DNA from: Macrococcoides animalis
GTDB lineage: Bacteria; Bacillota; Bacilli; Staphylococcales; Staphylococcaceae
Direction: 5' to 3'
Assembly (NCBI RefSeq): GCF_047425875.1
Contig: NZ_CP179727.1
Span: forward strand, 620,001 to 684,000
Length of the DNA: 64,000 nucleotides
Shown piece after piece: positions 42,701 to 51,188 of this stretch. The notes below the pieces were generated by a model that had not been told where the DNA came from, searched no databases, and saw only the letters and a program-made list of their open reading frames with translations. The number at the start of each line of letters is the position of its first letter. Within the stretch, counting starts at the first letter, position 1. Both the position numbers and the translations under genes were made by a program.

Positions 42701-44140
42701 TTATTTCTTAATTTCTTCTGGGAGACCGAACGTTTCACCTTCAGGTGCTTCTGACTTTGTAATGAATAAAGCAGTCACTAACCCAATTACTGTTAAGAAT
42801 ATCGCAAACCAGTATGCATGATGCACACCACTAGTTAATGCGTCGTTAACTTGCGATGCTGTAGGATTCGTAATACCTTCCAACGCCTTCTTCTGACCAT
42901 GAGTCATAATACTTACAAATACTGAAATTCCCATGGCACCTGCAATCGGTTGAATCATATTTCCAACTGCTGTACCGTGTGGATATAGACGTCTTGGTAA
43001 TTGATTAATTGCATTCGTGTGACTTGGCATCATAATCATTGAGATACTAACCATTAATAACATATAAACGATGATAAATACATATACGCTAATACCAGGA
43101 TGAATCGTTGAATAGAATACCATCACACACGCTAATACGAACATACCTGGAATAATCATTTTTCTTGGACCGATTTTATCAAAGATACGGCCCATCACTG
43201 GACTCATGGCACCATTTAATAATGCCCCGGGTAATAAAATCATCCCTGCAACTTTTGCTGAAAATGCCATTGGGCCTTGTAAATACATCGGCATTACAAT
43301 TTCTGAAGCGAACATTGCCATTACCACTACGACAAAGATGAACATACCACGCGCGTAGTTCGCATATTTAAATACCGATAAATCAAGTAGAGGCTCCGCT
43401 AATTTTTTCTGTCTGATTGCAAATAATATCATTGAGATAATACCAATGATAATACACCCTAAAATAAACGGGTTACCAAAACCACCTTTTGCAGTACTTA
43501 CTGCACTGAAACCGTAAATAATACCAGCAACCCCGACGCTAGATAATACAACAGATAAAATATCGATTTTCGGTTTCGTAACTTCACCAACATTCTCTAA
43601 ATATTTATATGCAAAGATGATTGAGAATAACACGAAGGGTACGACAGCGAAAAATAACCATCTCCATCCCATCGTATCCACAATAACACCAGATAAAGTG
43701 GGACCGATTGCTGGTGCAAACATCATCACTAAACCAAAGTTCCCCATAACTTTACCTCGCTCATGAGGAGGGAATAAATTAAGCATTGCATTCATAATCG
43801 TTGGAATCAATAATCCCGTACCCGCTGCTTGAATCATACGCCCTGTTAAAATCATTGGAAAGTTCATGGCAAAACCTGCGATTAAAGTTCCTACTAAGAA
43901 GATAGACATTAAACCGATAAAAAGTTGACGCGTTGTAAACCATTGAATCAGTGATGCTGAGAGTGGCATTAACACACCCATAACCAGCATAAAGCCAGTT
44001 GCCAACCACTGAACAGTCGGTGCATCGACATTAAACACTTGCATAATTTCCGTTAAAGCGATGTTCAATAGCGTTTCATTTAAGAACGTAAAGAATGCAC
44101 CAATTAAAAATGTAATCATAATGATTGTTGATTTTTTCAT
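42701..44140 (-). CDS. DHA2 family MFS multidrug transporter
   Basis: A 479-residue exporter with fourteen helices, of the EmrB/QacA (DHA2) family. FLNETLLNIALTEIMQVF, PTVQWLATGFMLVMGVLMPL and MILTGRMIQAAGTGLLIPT carry the DHA2 motifs, and a long periplasmic-side loop precedes the last helices. Unlike the exporter at 19749 it has no N-terminal extension and no EmrA partner. Size and motifs resemble LmrB/SdrM-like drug pumps, but the substrate is unknown. A small hairpin lies just before its ribosome site. Confidence 0.88.
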   Translation of the reverse strand: MKKSTIIMITFLIGAFFTFLNETLLNIALTEIMQVFNVDAPTVQWLATGFMLVMGVLMPLSASLIQWFTTRQLFIGLMSIFLVGTLIAGFAMNFPMILTGRMIQAAGTGLLIPTIMNAMLNLFPPHERGKVMGNFGLVMMFAPAIGPTLSGVIVDTMGWRWLFFAVVPFVLFSIIFAYKYLENVGEVTKPKIDILSVVLSSVGVAGIIYGFSAVSTAKGGFGNPFILGCIIIGIISMILFAIRQKKLAEPLLDLSVFKYANYARGMFIFVVVVMAMFASEIVMPMYLQGPMAFSAKVAGMILLPGALLNGAMSPVMGRIFDKIGPRKMIIPGMFVLACVMVFYSTIHPGISVYVFIIVYMLLMVSISMIMMPSHTNAINQLPRRLYPHGTAVGNMIQPIAGAMGISVFVSIMTHGQKKALEGITNPTASQVNDALTSGVHHAYWFAIFLTVIGLVTALFITKSEAPEGETFGLPEEIKK

Positions 44141-44159
44141 ATTTCCTCCAAAAAAATAA

Positions 44160-44173
44160 TGAGCTTACGCTCA
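44160..44173 (-). other. Small hairpin with T run before the DHA2 gene
   Basis: TGAGC-GTAA-GCTCA followed by TTATTTTTTT sits directly before the GGAGG of the gene at 42701-44140. It resembles a weak terminator or a translation-control hairpin. The stem is only five to seven pairs. Confidence 0.35.
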
Positions 44174-44406
44174 AAAATTTTCCTATTATTATTTTAAAAT
44201 AAAGTGATAAAGTACATTCTCCATTAAATGTCTATACATCTTACACCATATAATTATTTCAAGCAATATAAAAATCTTTATTAAGTAAGAAATTACAATA
44301 TACACATCAAATTTTACAATCTCAAAAATAAATATACAATCAATTACTTTTGGAAATTGTAAATTAATACTATAATAAAGATAACAAAATAAAGGGAGCG
44401 ATCACT

Positions 44407-44784
44407 GTGGAATTAAACAAGCAAGTTGTTCATATGTTTTTAAGAGAAGTACATGTAAGAGACTTTGAAGATATGTCAGCAGAACCTACAACAATGCACC
44501 GTTTAGATTATGAGCAAAGTGAACAAGATCCAAATCTTTATGAGTTCAAATTAACTTTTATGTTTGGACATTTTGGAACGCAAGTAGATGGTGTTATCGA
44601 GGCTGCTATATTAATTCAGAGTGAAGACGATTCTGAAGTAAATGTGATTGAAGAAATCAAAAAAGAAGAAGGTATGTTTGCCATTCCGTTATTCGCAAAA
44701 GCATCTGCTATCATCACTAAATTATCTGAAGACCGTGGTCAGTTCCCGATTATCGTACCCATCGAACTATGGCTTGAACAATAA
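44407..44784 (+). CDS. Conserved hypothetical protein (125 aa), possibly SecB-like fold
   Basis: A cytoplasmic acidic protein without membrane segments. The order of strands (YEFKLTFMFGHFGTQVDGVIEAAILI, then a helix with IPLFAKASAIITKLSEDRG and a final strand FPIIVPIELWLEQ) recalls the SecB/DUF1149 architecture, in which a helix pair follows a four-strand sheet and a Pro-rich turn precedes the last strand. That is a fold guess, not a homology claim. GGGAGCG lies before the start. Monocistronic; the start codon is GTG, at 44407. Confidence 0.7.
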   Translation: MELNKQVVHMFLREVHVRDFEDMSAEPTTMHRLDYEQSEQDPNLYEFKLTFMFGHFGTQVDGVIEAAILIQSEDDSEVNVIEEIKKEEGMFAIPLFAKASAIITKLSEDRGQFPIIVPIELWLEQ

Positions 44785-44796
44785 ATAGACGTAAAG

Positions 44797-44831
44797 CAAA
44801 AGCGTAATGGAATTGACCATTACGCTTTCTT
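44797..44831. terminator. Bidirectional terminator
   Basis: The stem AAAGCGTAATGG / CCATTACGCTTT lies between convergent genes, with T-rich tails on both sides. Confidence 0.8.
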
Positions 44832-45323
44832 AGATATTTGGCTAAAGTCAACAACGACTTTATCTAATTTTTTCGCCGCTTGTTTCAATATATTTCTTGC
44901 TACGTGGTTTTTAGAATCTATTTTTAAGATTTGTTTCGCTGTATCGAATGCTTCCTTGTCTGTAATCACAGGTTCAGGTACGGCATATAAGAATAATAAT
45001 TGTAACAAGCTTTTCACTTCTACTCGTTCTGTCATGTCAACTGAACGTAGTGCATGATAATAAGCACTATTGAATGCTCCGTTTACTTCACTTAATGGAT
45101 AAACAAGTAGTAAGAATGCTAAATCGTGTAGTTCAACTGTTTCAGTTTCTTTCATACATTCTAAAATAAATGTATAGAACATCACTGATTCACTGTCATG
45201 ACACGCACTTATAAATGCTTCTTCAAATAGCATAAAGTCGGTTGCTTGCATTAATGCTTTAGCTGACTCAAAGTCACCACTTAACACGTAATATTCTATT
45301 TTTTCCTGTAATTCCGCGCGCAT
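44820..45323 (-). CDS. Hypothetical all-helical protein (167 aa)
   Basis: I do not recognise this cytoplasmic protein. It is predicted almost entirely helical, with a repeat-like pattern of short helices (YYVLSGDFESAKALMQ; EAFDTAKQILKIDSKNHVARNILKQAAKKL) suggestive of a TPR-like solenoid, though no consensus TPR can be counted. RBS AGGAGG precedes the ATG. Single gene, convergent with the previous one. Confidence 0.72.
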   Translation of the reverse strand: MRAELQEKIEYYVLSGDFESAKALMQATDFMLFEEAFISACHDSESVMFYTFILECMKETETVELHDLAFLLLVYPLSEVNGAFNSAYYHALRSVDMTERVEVKSLLQLLFLYAVPEPVITDKEAFDTAKQILKIDSKNHVARNILKQAAKKLDKVVVDFSQISKKA

Positions 45324-45414
45324 TAATTACACCTCCTCATGATTGAATAGCCATGTAATTGTAACACAAAAAAGTGTTAATTCCTATTTTAAAATTTAGA
45401 TATCTGTCTTCATT

Positions 45415-46557
45415 TTATTTTAAATAAGTAATCTTTCGCCAAATCCATTCTAGTGGCCCTTGCTTAAATTTCTTAAAATAAAGCGTTGTAAATACTATTT
45501 GGAACATAACAATTGCAATTGCTACAAGATAAACTTGAGCAATTGTTAACTGTCCATATAGTTTAAAACCATAGAACACAATAAACATGATTATACTTTG
45601 CATAATATACAATGTAAAACTCATCTTACCCATTAATAGAAATGGTGTAAATGCTTTTTTAATTGGAGCATATTCTGTTAGTAAGGTTACCCAAATAATA
45701 TAGCTTATAGATAACATTACCCCACCGTAATAAATATATTCGCTTGATGCACTCGCATTGATTTCATATGTAATCATTAAATATTTAAGTGTGATTCCAA
45801 GTATTGCAAAAACGAATGATAACACTAGCATCGTTTTTTTATTTTCTACAATTGCTTTTAAGAGATCGGCACGCTTTACATACATACCCATTAAAATAAA
45901 TGGCATAATCGATAAGAAATAACCAATCGTTGTATCTGGATTAATCGCTGTAAAACCTTGGTAGAAAAATTCTTGATTATATTGCAGTATATTTCCGAAA
46001 TCACCACTCGTCATGACTTTAATCCATTCATTTTGTGATTGTTCGAAGCCATAAAATTCTTTCCCAAAGAAGTCAGGTTGCATGAAGACTGAAATCATCA
46101 CTGGGAAGCTTCTGAACATATATATCACCGCTAGCAATAAAGCTGCAATTAAGGTTATAACGTTTGGCAGTAACAAAAAGAGAATGGCGATAAACCCTAG
46201 CACTGCATACACATTTAATATATCTCCATAAAATAAGAAAAATCCATGGAGTAATCCAAACACTAGTAATGCTGCTGTTCTTCTATATAAGACAGGAATA
46301 AAATTGTTACCCCGACGTGTGATATTCTCAGCCATAATCGCTAAGCCAAAGCCAAATAAAAATGCAAATATTGGATAAAAAGAGTTATGAATGAATAAGA
46401 TATTTAATTTATATAACCATTGATCAACAGGTGAATCAAAATACATCAACGGATCTGTATAAACTTCATTCATATGAAATCCAACAATATTCATAAATAA
46501 TATGCCAATTATACTCATACCACGTAGAATATCGATACTTTCAATCCGCTTATTCAT
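45415..46557 (-). CDS. DUF418 family membrane protein (YeiB-like)
   Basis: A 380-residue integral membrane protein with about ten helices. The start RIESIDILRGMSIIGILFMN is the hallmark of the DUF418/acyltransferase-3-like group, and GLLHGFFLFYGDILNVYAV matches the family's second block. The C-terminal DUF418 domain covers about 220-380. Function unknown. Its start overlaps the stop of the YjdM gene upstream by eight bases, so they are co-translated. Confidence 0.85.
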   Translation of the reverse strand: MNKRIESIDILRGMSIIGILFMNIVGFHMNEVYTDPLMYFDSPVDQWLYKLNILFIHNSFYPIFAFLFGFGLAIMAENITRRGNNFIPVLYRRTAALLVFGLLHGFFLFYGDILNVYAVLGFIAILFLLLPNVITLIAALLLAVIYMFRSFPVMISVFMQPDFFGKEFYGFEQSQNEWIKVMTSGDFGNILQYNQEFFYQGFTAINPDTTIGYFLSIMPFILMGMYVKRADLLKAIVENKKTMLVLSFVFAILGITLKYLMITYEINASASSEYIYYGGVMLSISYIIWVTLLTEYAPIKKAFTPFLLMGKMSFTLYIMQSIIMFIVFYGFKLYGQLTIAQVYLVAIAIVMFQIVFTTLYFKKFKQGPLEWIWRKITYLK

Positions 46558-46891
46558 TTAATTTTTTGACCACTTCACTTTTAAGATTGAGTTGACCAAA
46601 TCCATCCACTTTTCCATCAATATCGTGACCATTTTCAGGTTCGATAATACGAATACTCTTAACTTTTGTACCCTTCTTAATCACAGATGATGTTCCTTTA
46701 ACTTTCAAATCTTTAATAATTGTTGCACTATCACCATCGTTTAATATATTTCCGACACTATCTTTAATTACTACTGCTTCTTCCTCTTCAGGATTGATTG
46801 GCCATTCATGTGCACACATTGGACACACATAATTGACACCATCTTCATATGTATATTCTGAATTACATTCTGGACAATTTGGTAAAGTCAT
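46550..46891 (-). CDS. yjdM: YjdM/PhnA family zinc-ribbon protein
   Basis: A 113-residue cytoplasmic protein. The N-terminal zinc ribbon has C-x2-C ... C-x2-C (CPEC near 6-9, CPMC near 28-31). The C-terminal beta domain contains VKDSVGN-type and DLKVKGTS...KKGTKVKSIRI blocks typical of the YjdM family (once called PhnA). Despite the old name there is no phosphonate operon here. The function is not established. It is the third gene in the run elaA-like, ogt, yjdM, DUF418. Confidence 0.9.
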   Translation of the reverse strand: MTLPNCPECNSEYTYEDGVNYVCPMCAHEWPINPEEEEAVVIKDSVGNILNDGDSATIIKDLKVKGTSSVIKKGTKVKSIRIIEPENGHDIDGKVDGFGQLNLKSEVVKKLNE

Positions 46892-46906
46892 TTTTATTTC
46901 CTCCTA

Positions 46907-47422
46907 TTAATTAACGTATGGAATACCTTCAATTACAAGTAACTCAATCTTCATATCTAAACCACCACGGAAACCTGTTAATTTTCCGCTCTTACCGATG
47001 ACACGATGGCATGGTACTACAATCATAACAGGATTTGCACCTATTGCACCACCTACAGCCCGAATTGCTTTCGGGTTACCAATCATTTCACTAATATCGC
47101 TATAGCTTCTTGAATCACCATATGGAATTTTAAGTAATGCATCCCAAATGGACTTTTGGAAATCAGTACCGTGTAAATCTAATGGCCAATTAAAATCAGT
47201 TAATGTACCTTTAAAATAACGTTCGATATCTTTAATAAAGTCATCGTTCTTATCATCAGCAGGATAACCTGTGACACGTTCAGCTTCAGGGATGAAACGA
47301 CGGATATGATGGTCAACATATTCTGTTGTTTCATCATTACCGAAATAAACGACACCAAAGTCATTTGATGCTAATACGTAAGCTCTATCATTAATATCAA
47401 ATTGACTAATAAATATATTCAT
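46907..47422 (-). CDS. ogt: Methylated-DNA--protein-cysteine methyltransferase
   Basis: A 171-residue DNA repair protein that removes alkyl groups from O6-alkylguanine by transferring them to its own cysteine. The active site PCHRVIG (Cys near 139) and the helix-turn-helix YSDISEMIGNPKAIRAVGGAIGANP are clear. The N-terminal 80 residues form the variable domain. It starts one base after the stop of the upstream GNAT gene, so they are in an operon. Confidence 0.95.
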   Translation of the reverse strand: MNIFISQFDINDRAYVLASNDFGVVYFGNDETTEYVDHHIRRFIPEAERVTGYPADDKNDDFIKDIERYFKGTLTDFNWPLDLHGTDFQKSIWDALLKIPYGDSRSYSDISEMIGNPKAIRAVGGAIGANPVMIVVPCHRVIGKSGKLTGFRGGLDMKIELLVIEGIPYVN

Positions 47423-47423
47423 A

Positions 47424-47894
47424 TTACGCTCCTTTTAAAGGTGAGTTCGTGCCAAATGCAGGACGCTCCATGTCTACATGCGGAATTAAATCTACGAAAT
47501 ATACATCCGATACTGTATTAAAGCCAAAACTACCGTAGAAACCTTCTAGATGCGCTTGACCTTGTAAGTGCATATCTAAATACTTATGATGTGTCTCTAT
47601 ATATTTTAACGCATTTTGCATTAGTTCTTTAGCAAGACCCTCTCCACGGAAATCCGGATGCACAATAACGCGACCAATATGGACCGTATCCTCTTCTGGA
47701 ATAATACGTGCATAAGCAGCGATATTACCCCCTACCTCTTTGAACATATGAACGCAATCTAAATCCTTATCATCGATTTCCTCGTAGTAACACTGCTGCT
47801 CTACGATAAACGTATCCACTCTTAATTTGTAAATCTTATAAATCTCGATAGGCTTAAGCTCTTCAAATAATTTATACTGCCACATATCACTCAA
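47424..47894 (-). CDS. ElaA-like GNAT acetyltransferase
   Basis: A 156-residue GNAT protein with the ElaA features. The N-terminal block is LKPIEIYKIYKLRVDTFIVEQQCYYEE, followed by the D-x-D region, and the acetyl-CoA motif is VHPDFRGEGLAKELMQ (about 80-95). The C-terminus GFNTVSDVYFVDLIPHVDM is also typical (FxEDGIPHxxM in ElaA). Substrate unknown. First gene of the ogt-yjdM-DUF418 run. Confidence 0.88.
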   Translation of the reverse strand: MSDMWQYKLFEELKPIEIYKIYKLRVDTFIVEQQCYYEEIDDKDLDCVHMFKEVGGNIAAYARIIPEEDTVHIGRVIVHPDFRGEGLAKELMQNALKYIETHHKYLDMHLQGQAHLEGFYGSFGFNTVSDVYFVDLIPHVDMERPAFGTNSPLKGA

Positions 47895-47951
47895 CCCCTT
47901 TGTATATTTATTTGATTGTATTATATAGTAGGAAAATAATAAAGTTTAAAT

Positions 47952-47981
47952 GAAAAATCTATAGCGAATTGGCTATAGATT
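47952..47981 (-). terminator. Rho-independent terminator
   Basis: The stem AATCTATAGC / GCTATAGATT is followed by TTTC on the minus strand. It ends the XRE/membrane protein operon. Confidence 0.7.
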
Positions 47982-47985
47982 GGGG

Positions 47986-48405
47986 TTATGATTTTACATT
48001 TTTGTATATTGCAAGACCTATAAAATAACTAAAAAACAAAACAAATAATGTCCAAGCTAAATAATCTATAGTAACAACTTTTGTTTTTGTCCATCGTAAA
48101 ATTTCAAAGCCAGCAAATCCTAATATAGCTAAAATGATTAAAAAATATCGGTTAAATTCTAAAGTTAATTTTCTACTAAACTCATCCTCTATAATCATCT
48201 CACCTTTATCATTCATTGTAACTGAATCTCTTGAATATGATATATACATTCCTATAGCTGCTCCTATAGAAGATCCAATCACACCTGAGTAATCCAAGGG
48301 CTGTTTTAGAAAAATAGAATCTAATATTTCAATAATTAAATAAATTAAAGGTAAAATAATTAACCATTTATAATAATATCTTTTTGTTATTTTCTTAGTG
48401 TACAT
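47986..48405 (-). CDS. Small membrane protein paired with an XRE repressor
   Basis: A 139-residue membrane protein with four hydrophobic segments in two pairs (about 12-30, 38-55, 85-105, 112-132) and a charged middle. No family assigned. I start at the ATG at 48405, after GGAGGAGG; the start lies one base after the stop of the XRE gene, so expression is coupled. Such HTH plus membrane-protein pairs are common in Firmicutes, with the membrane protein often of unknown or immunity-like role. Confidence 0.75.
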   Translation of the reverse strand: MYTKKITKRYYYKWLIILPLIYLIIEILDSIFLKQPLDYSGVIGSSIGAAIGMYISYSRDSVTMNDKGEMIIEDEFSRKLTLEFNRYFLIILAILGFAGFEILRWTKTKVVTIDYLAWTLFVLFFSYFIGLAIYKNVKS

Positions 48406-48406
48406 C

Positions 48407-48616
48407 TCAATCCTCCTCCAATTTAAACAGTGCTTCAATTGGAACATCAAAGTACTTCATGAGTTTTAATGCGAGTTCTAAACTTGGGTTATACTTATGA
48501 CTTTCAATCGCGTTAATCGTCTGTCTTGTAATATCCAAATCCTTGGCCATTTGGACTTGAGAGATATTACGTGCGGTTCTGTATTCTTTAATATAATTCT
48601 TAACGATGGTGTTCAC
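48407..48616 (-). CDS. XRE family small DNA-binding repressor
   Basis: A 69-residue stand-alone HTH_3 repressor of the YozG/YgzD type. The helix-turn-helix is ISQVQMAKDLDITRQTINAIE (about 19-39), and YNPSLELALKLMKYFDVPIE follows. No sensor domain, so it is either constitutive or controlled by its partner. RBS AAGGTG lies six bases upstream. Twin 18-bp operators surround its promoter, a strong case for autorepression. Confidence 0.92.
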   Translation of the reverse strand: MNTIVKNYIKEYRTARNISQVQMAKDLDITRQTINAIESHKYNPSLELALKLMKYFDVPIEALFKLEED

Positions 48617-48624
48617 CTTCTTAG

Positions 48625-48687
48625 TGTAAAGATATCTTTACAGATAATATACTATAAAATGGATATTGTGTAAAGATATCTTTACAC
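48625..48687 (-). promoter_or_regulatory. Twin 18-bp palindromic operators around the XRE promoter
   Basis: TGTAAAGATATCTTTACA occurs twice, at 48625-48642 and 48669-48686, as a perfect palindrome; centres are 44 bp apart. On the minus strand the -35 TTTACA lies inside the upstream copy. A 17-bp spacer and the -10 TATATT follow, and the second copy covers the start site region. Both copies are identical, which fits cooperative repression by the XRE dimer. Confidence 0.8.
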
Positions 48688-48698
48688 CTAAATTTTAC

Positions 48699-48737
48699 AA
48701 AAAATTACCCTTTATCGAAATTTCGATAAAGGGTAAA
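48699..48737 (-). terminator. Rho-independent terminator
   Basis: A perfect 16-bp repeat TTACCCTTTATCGAAA / TTTCGATAAAGGGTAA is followed by TTTTTTG on the minus strand. It ends the first NlpC/P60 gene. Confidence 0.85.
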
Positions 48738-48757
48738 GAAGTAATATTAATTTTTAA

Positions 48758-49396
48758 TTAGAATCTGTAGTATCCGTCAACTGATCCAGAGATGAATGAC
48801 ACTGAACGTTGACCAATTCCTGCTGATGGGTTTAAAGCATCAACCATTTGTCCACCACCGATGTAAACACCAACGTGGCTGAAGTTGTTAAAGTATACTA
48901 AGTCACCTGGTTGTGGATTAGATACTTGTGTACCTGCTGCTGCTTGCGCATAAGTTGTACGTGGGATTGATTTACCCATTGCTGCTAATACTTGTTGAGC
49001 GAATGATGAACAGTCAACTGCTGTTGCTGAGTTCGCACCATAAACGTAAGATTTACCTGCTGCGATCGATAATGCAACTGATGCTACATTGTTATTTACA
49101 GCTACTGAAGTAGGTGCTTTTTGTACTGCTGGTGCTGTACGTTCTGCTGTTTCAACGTTGTTTGATACATTTGCAACTGTGTTGTAAGTATTGAATGTGT
49201 TATTTGCAACTGGTGCTTGTGTTGATGTTTGAGCAACTGGTGCAGTATAAGTCGGCGCTTGAACTGGTGCAGAATATGAAGTATAAGTTGTAGATGCTAC
49301 ATCTGTTCTAAGTTCTGCTGCTGCGTCCGCTGAGTTTGTTGGTACTAATGTTGCCATTGTTGCTGCTGTCGTTAAAGTTAATAAAGTTTTTTTCAT
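48758..49396 (-). CDS. Secreted NlpC/P60 peptidoglycan hydrolase
   Basis: A 212-residue exported endopeptidase. The signal peptide MKKTLLTLTTAATMATLVP ends near ADAAA (residue 27). Residues 30-105 are a Thr/Ala/Asn/Val-rich linker. The C-terminal NlpC/P60 domain has VDCSSFAQQVLAAMG (catalytic Cys near 131), FSHVGVYIGGGQMVDALNP (His near 180), and the ending VDGYYRF. I start at the ATG at 49396 because only there does a normal signal peptide begin; GGAGG is present. A paralogue lies at 50640. A WalR-like site sits upstream. Confidence 0.92.
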   Translation of the reverse strand: MKKTLLTLTTAATMATLVPTNSADAAAELRTDVASTTYTSYSAPVQAPTYTAPVAQTSTQAPVANNTFNTYNTVANVSNNVETAERTAPAVQKAPTSVAVNNNVASVALSIAAGKSYVYGANSATAVDCSSFAQQVLAAMGKSIPRTTYAQAAAGTQVSNPQPGDLVYFNNFSHVGVYIGGGQMVDALNPSAGIGQRSVSFISGSVDGYYRF

Positions 49397-49545
49397 AATG
49401 TTTAATTCCTCCAAGAATCGGTTATATATTAATATAGTATTTTTATATTTAGCGTGATAATTTATTTTGTCGAACTCGGAAAATAATTTCAAGCCGTCGT
49501 AATCACATGTCCAACTATAACACGGTTAAACCTAAAATAGTTGGA

Positions 49546-49562
49546 TGTAAATGTTTTGTTAT
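49546..49562 (+). promoter_or_regulatory. WalR-like site upstream of the first P60 gene
   Basis: TGTAAATGTTTTGTTAT matches the WalR (YycF) consensus TGTWAH-N5-TGTWAH at all defined positions. It lies about 150 bp before the start of the secreted hydrolase, in reverse orientation. WalKR activates wall hydrolases in staphylococci. Confidence 0.55.
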
Positions 49563-49694
49563 CTAAGTGATATATTTTATCTATGTCTGTAATATTAGTA
49601 ATTTTGTCGAAAATCCCATAGCTATAGTGTAGACATAAGTTATTCAAATATAGAATTTGTAAATATTATCCAAGAATATTACGAAATTAAAATC

Positions 49695-49735
49695 CAAAAA
49701 ACCGCACTGTAACATTGTAGTTACAGTGCGGTTTT
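49695..49735 (-). terminator. Rho-independent terminator
   Basis: The stem AAAACCGCACTGTAAC / GTTACAGTGCGGTTTT is followed by TT on the minus strand. It ends the GNAT gene. Confidence 0.85.
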
Positions 49736-49772
49736 ACACTTTGTTTGTATAATTATATTAATGGATATTTTT

Positions 49773-50276
49773 TTAAAGGAAAGCATCGTCATAAATAACT
49801 GTCCCTTGAATACCCTTATTTTTGACTTCCTCAGAAGCTCTTACCATGAATACATTATCAGGCACATCAAATGGCGGTTTGATATTATAAGTTGAAGCAG
49901 GTATAAATCCAAATTTAGTGTAATAGCTCGGATGTCCTAGAATCACAATGGGTTGATCAATAGGTATTTTTGACAATGTATATGTCATCAATGCTGTTCC
50001 GATACCTTGCTTTTGATAATCTGGATGTATTGAAAGTGGTGCCATAGCGAGTCCATTATTTTCATTAATTTTAATTTTAGAATACATAATATGCCCTACG
50101 ATTGTGTCACCTACCAATGCTACTACTGACAATTCAGCAATGTAACTATCAGATTGCATTAATTCTTCAACTAATTTATGTTCTTGATTATCGCTCATTT
50201 CTTCATTCTCAAATGCGAGCTGAGTCGTGTGTATGATTTCCTTTAAATCTTCATAAGTAGCTTGTCTAATTTCCAT
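49773..50276 (-). CDS. GNAT family N-acetyltransferase (YhbS-like)
   Basis: A 167-residue GNAT of the YhbS type. APLSIHPDYQKQGIGTALM (about 77-95) is motif A with Q-x-x-G-I-G-x-A/T, and VILGHPSYYTKFGFIPAS is the YhbS signature in motif B. Substrate unknown. The ATG at 50276 follows AGGAAG by seven bases. It starts four bases after the stop of the small membrane protein gene upstream. Confidence 0.85.
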   Translation of the reverse strand: MEIRQATYEDLKEIIHTTQLAFENEEMSDNQEHKLVEELMQSDSYIAELSVVALVGDTIVGHIMYSKIKINENNGLAMAPLSIHPDYQKQGIGTALMTYTLSKIPIDQPIVILGHPSYYTKFGFIPASTYNIKPPFDVPDNVFMVRASEEVKNKGIQGTVIYDDAFL

Positions 50277-50280
50277 CACA

Positions 50281-50547
50281 TTACTTCCTAAACCTTTTAT
50301 TTAATATGAATAAGATAATTATCATTATAAATGGCAAAATAAATTCATATTGCGGAAATGTCATACGTGTAATAAACGATAGCATGGCAAATATGATAAA
50401 TGTATATCCCATATATAGATATAATTGTGCATAATTTTCTTTTGAATACTTTGTTGCAACTTTTGTATTGCCAATATTTTTACTTATATAAATGAGATAG
50501 CCACCCATTCCAAGCATTAACACATAAATTAAATAATTTAATATCAT
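50281..50547 (-). CDS. Small membrane protein (88 aa)
   Basis: A hydrophobic 88-residue protein with three likely membrane segments (about 3-20, 38-56, 64-83). No family recognised. I start at the ATG at 50547, after AAAAGGAG; the longer frame upstream lacks a ribosome site. It sits close to the GNAT gene and is likely co-transcribed with it. Confidence 0.65.
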   Translation of the reverse strand: MILNYLIYVLMLGMGGYLIYISKNIGNTKVATKYSKENYAQLYLYMGYTFIIFAMLSFITRMTFPQYEFILPFIMIIILFILNKRFRK

Positions 50548-50592
50548 AATTTCTCCTTTTCCTTCTATTATATATGTAATGTTAAGTAAAAC

Positions 50593-50625
50593 AAAAAAAT
50601 ACACCACATATTGTGATGTATTTTT
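50593..50625 (-). terminator. Rho-independent terminator
   Basis: The stem AAATACATCACA / TGTGGTGTATTT (one wobble pair) is followed by TTTTG on the minus strand. It ends the second P60 gene. Confidence 0.8.
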
Positions 50626-50639
50626 GTAATTGTATTAAA

Positions 50640-51092
50640 TTAGAATCTGTAATATCCAGTTACTGTACCATAGAAGTTTCTAATTGAACGCTCACCAACA
50701 CCAGCTCTTGGGTTTAAAGCGTCAACCATACGTCCATTACCAATGTAAACCCCAACGTGACTACCACCATTGAAGTAAACTAAATCTCCAGGTCTTGGAT
50801 TATATACACGTTTACCAGCTGCCATTTGTGCATAAGTTGTACGAGGTATTGATTTACCCATTGCACGCATAACTTGTTGTGCGAATGCTGAACAATCTAC
50901 TGCGTAACGATTGTTAGCTCCGTATACGTACACTCTGTTTGCTGCGATAGAACGTGCTACTGAAGCTACGCTATATGAATTATATTTTTTATATTTATAA
51001 GAATATTTTTTAGTTGCTGCGTCTGCGTCATGCGTTGGAACCGATGTAAATACTACTGCTGATGTAACTGCTGCTAATAATAATTTTTTCAT
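50640..51092 (-). CDS. Secreted NlpC/P60 peptidoglycan hydrolase (paralogue)
   Basis: A 150-residue exported protein. The signal peptide MKKLLLAAVTSAVVFTSVP ends near ADA (residue 26). A short, basic Lys/Tyr linker (KKYSYKYKKYNSYS) takes the place of the long linker of its neighbour. The NlpC/P60 domain is intact: VDCSAFAQQVMRAMG (Cys near 69), GGSHVGVYIGNGRMVDALNP (His near 118) and the ending VTGYYRF. The catalytic domain is about two-thirds identical by eye to that at 48758, so the two arose by local duplication. The basic linker may favour wall binding. Confidence 0.92.
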   Translation of the reverse strand: MKKLLLAAVTSAVVFTSVPTHDADAATKKYSYKYKKYNSYSVASVARSIAANRVYVYGANNRYAVDCSAFAQQVMRAMGKSIPRTTYAQMAAGKRVYNPRPGDLVYFNGGSHVGVYIGNGRMVDALNPRAGVGERSIRNFYGTVTGYYRF

Positions 51093-51188
51093 TGTATGTG
51101 TTCCTCCATAATTTTCTTTAATAAGTTTTCGTTTGTCTGTGTGACTTCTTGAAATAATCATATCATCCAAATTCCTTTAAAAGTGCAT

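Larger units (their letters stand above)
49397..49772. other. Gene-free stretch between the P60 and GNAT genes
   Basis: The stretch of 376 bp carries no convincing frame. It holds the upstream region of the P60 gene, a 9-bp inverted repeat TCCAACTAT / ATAGTTGGA (about 49510-49545), the WalR-like site at 49546-49562 and a terminator at 49695-49735. The rest is AT-rich without a pattern I can name. Confidence 0.5.

Noticed and set aside
49510..49546. Inverted repeat TCCAACTAT / ATAGTTGGA as a terminator
   Set aside because: Lies upstream of the P60 gene start with no T run; kept only as a note in the gap description.
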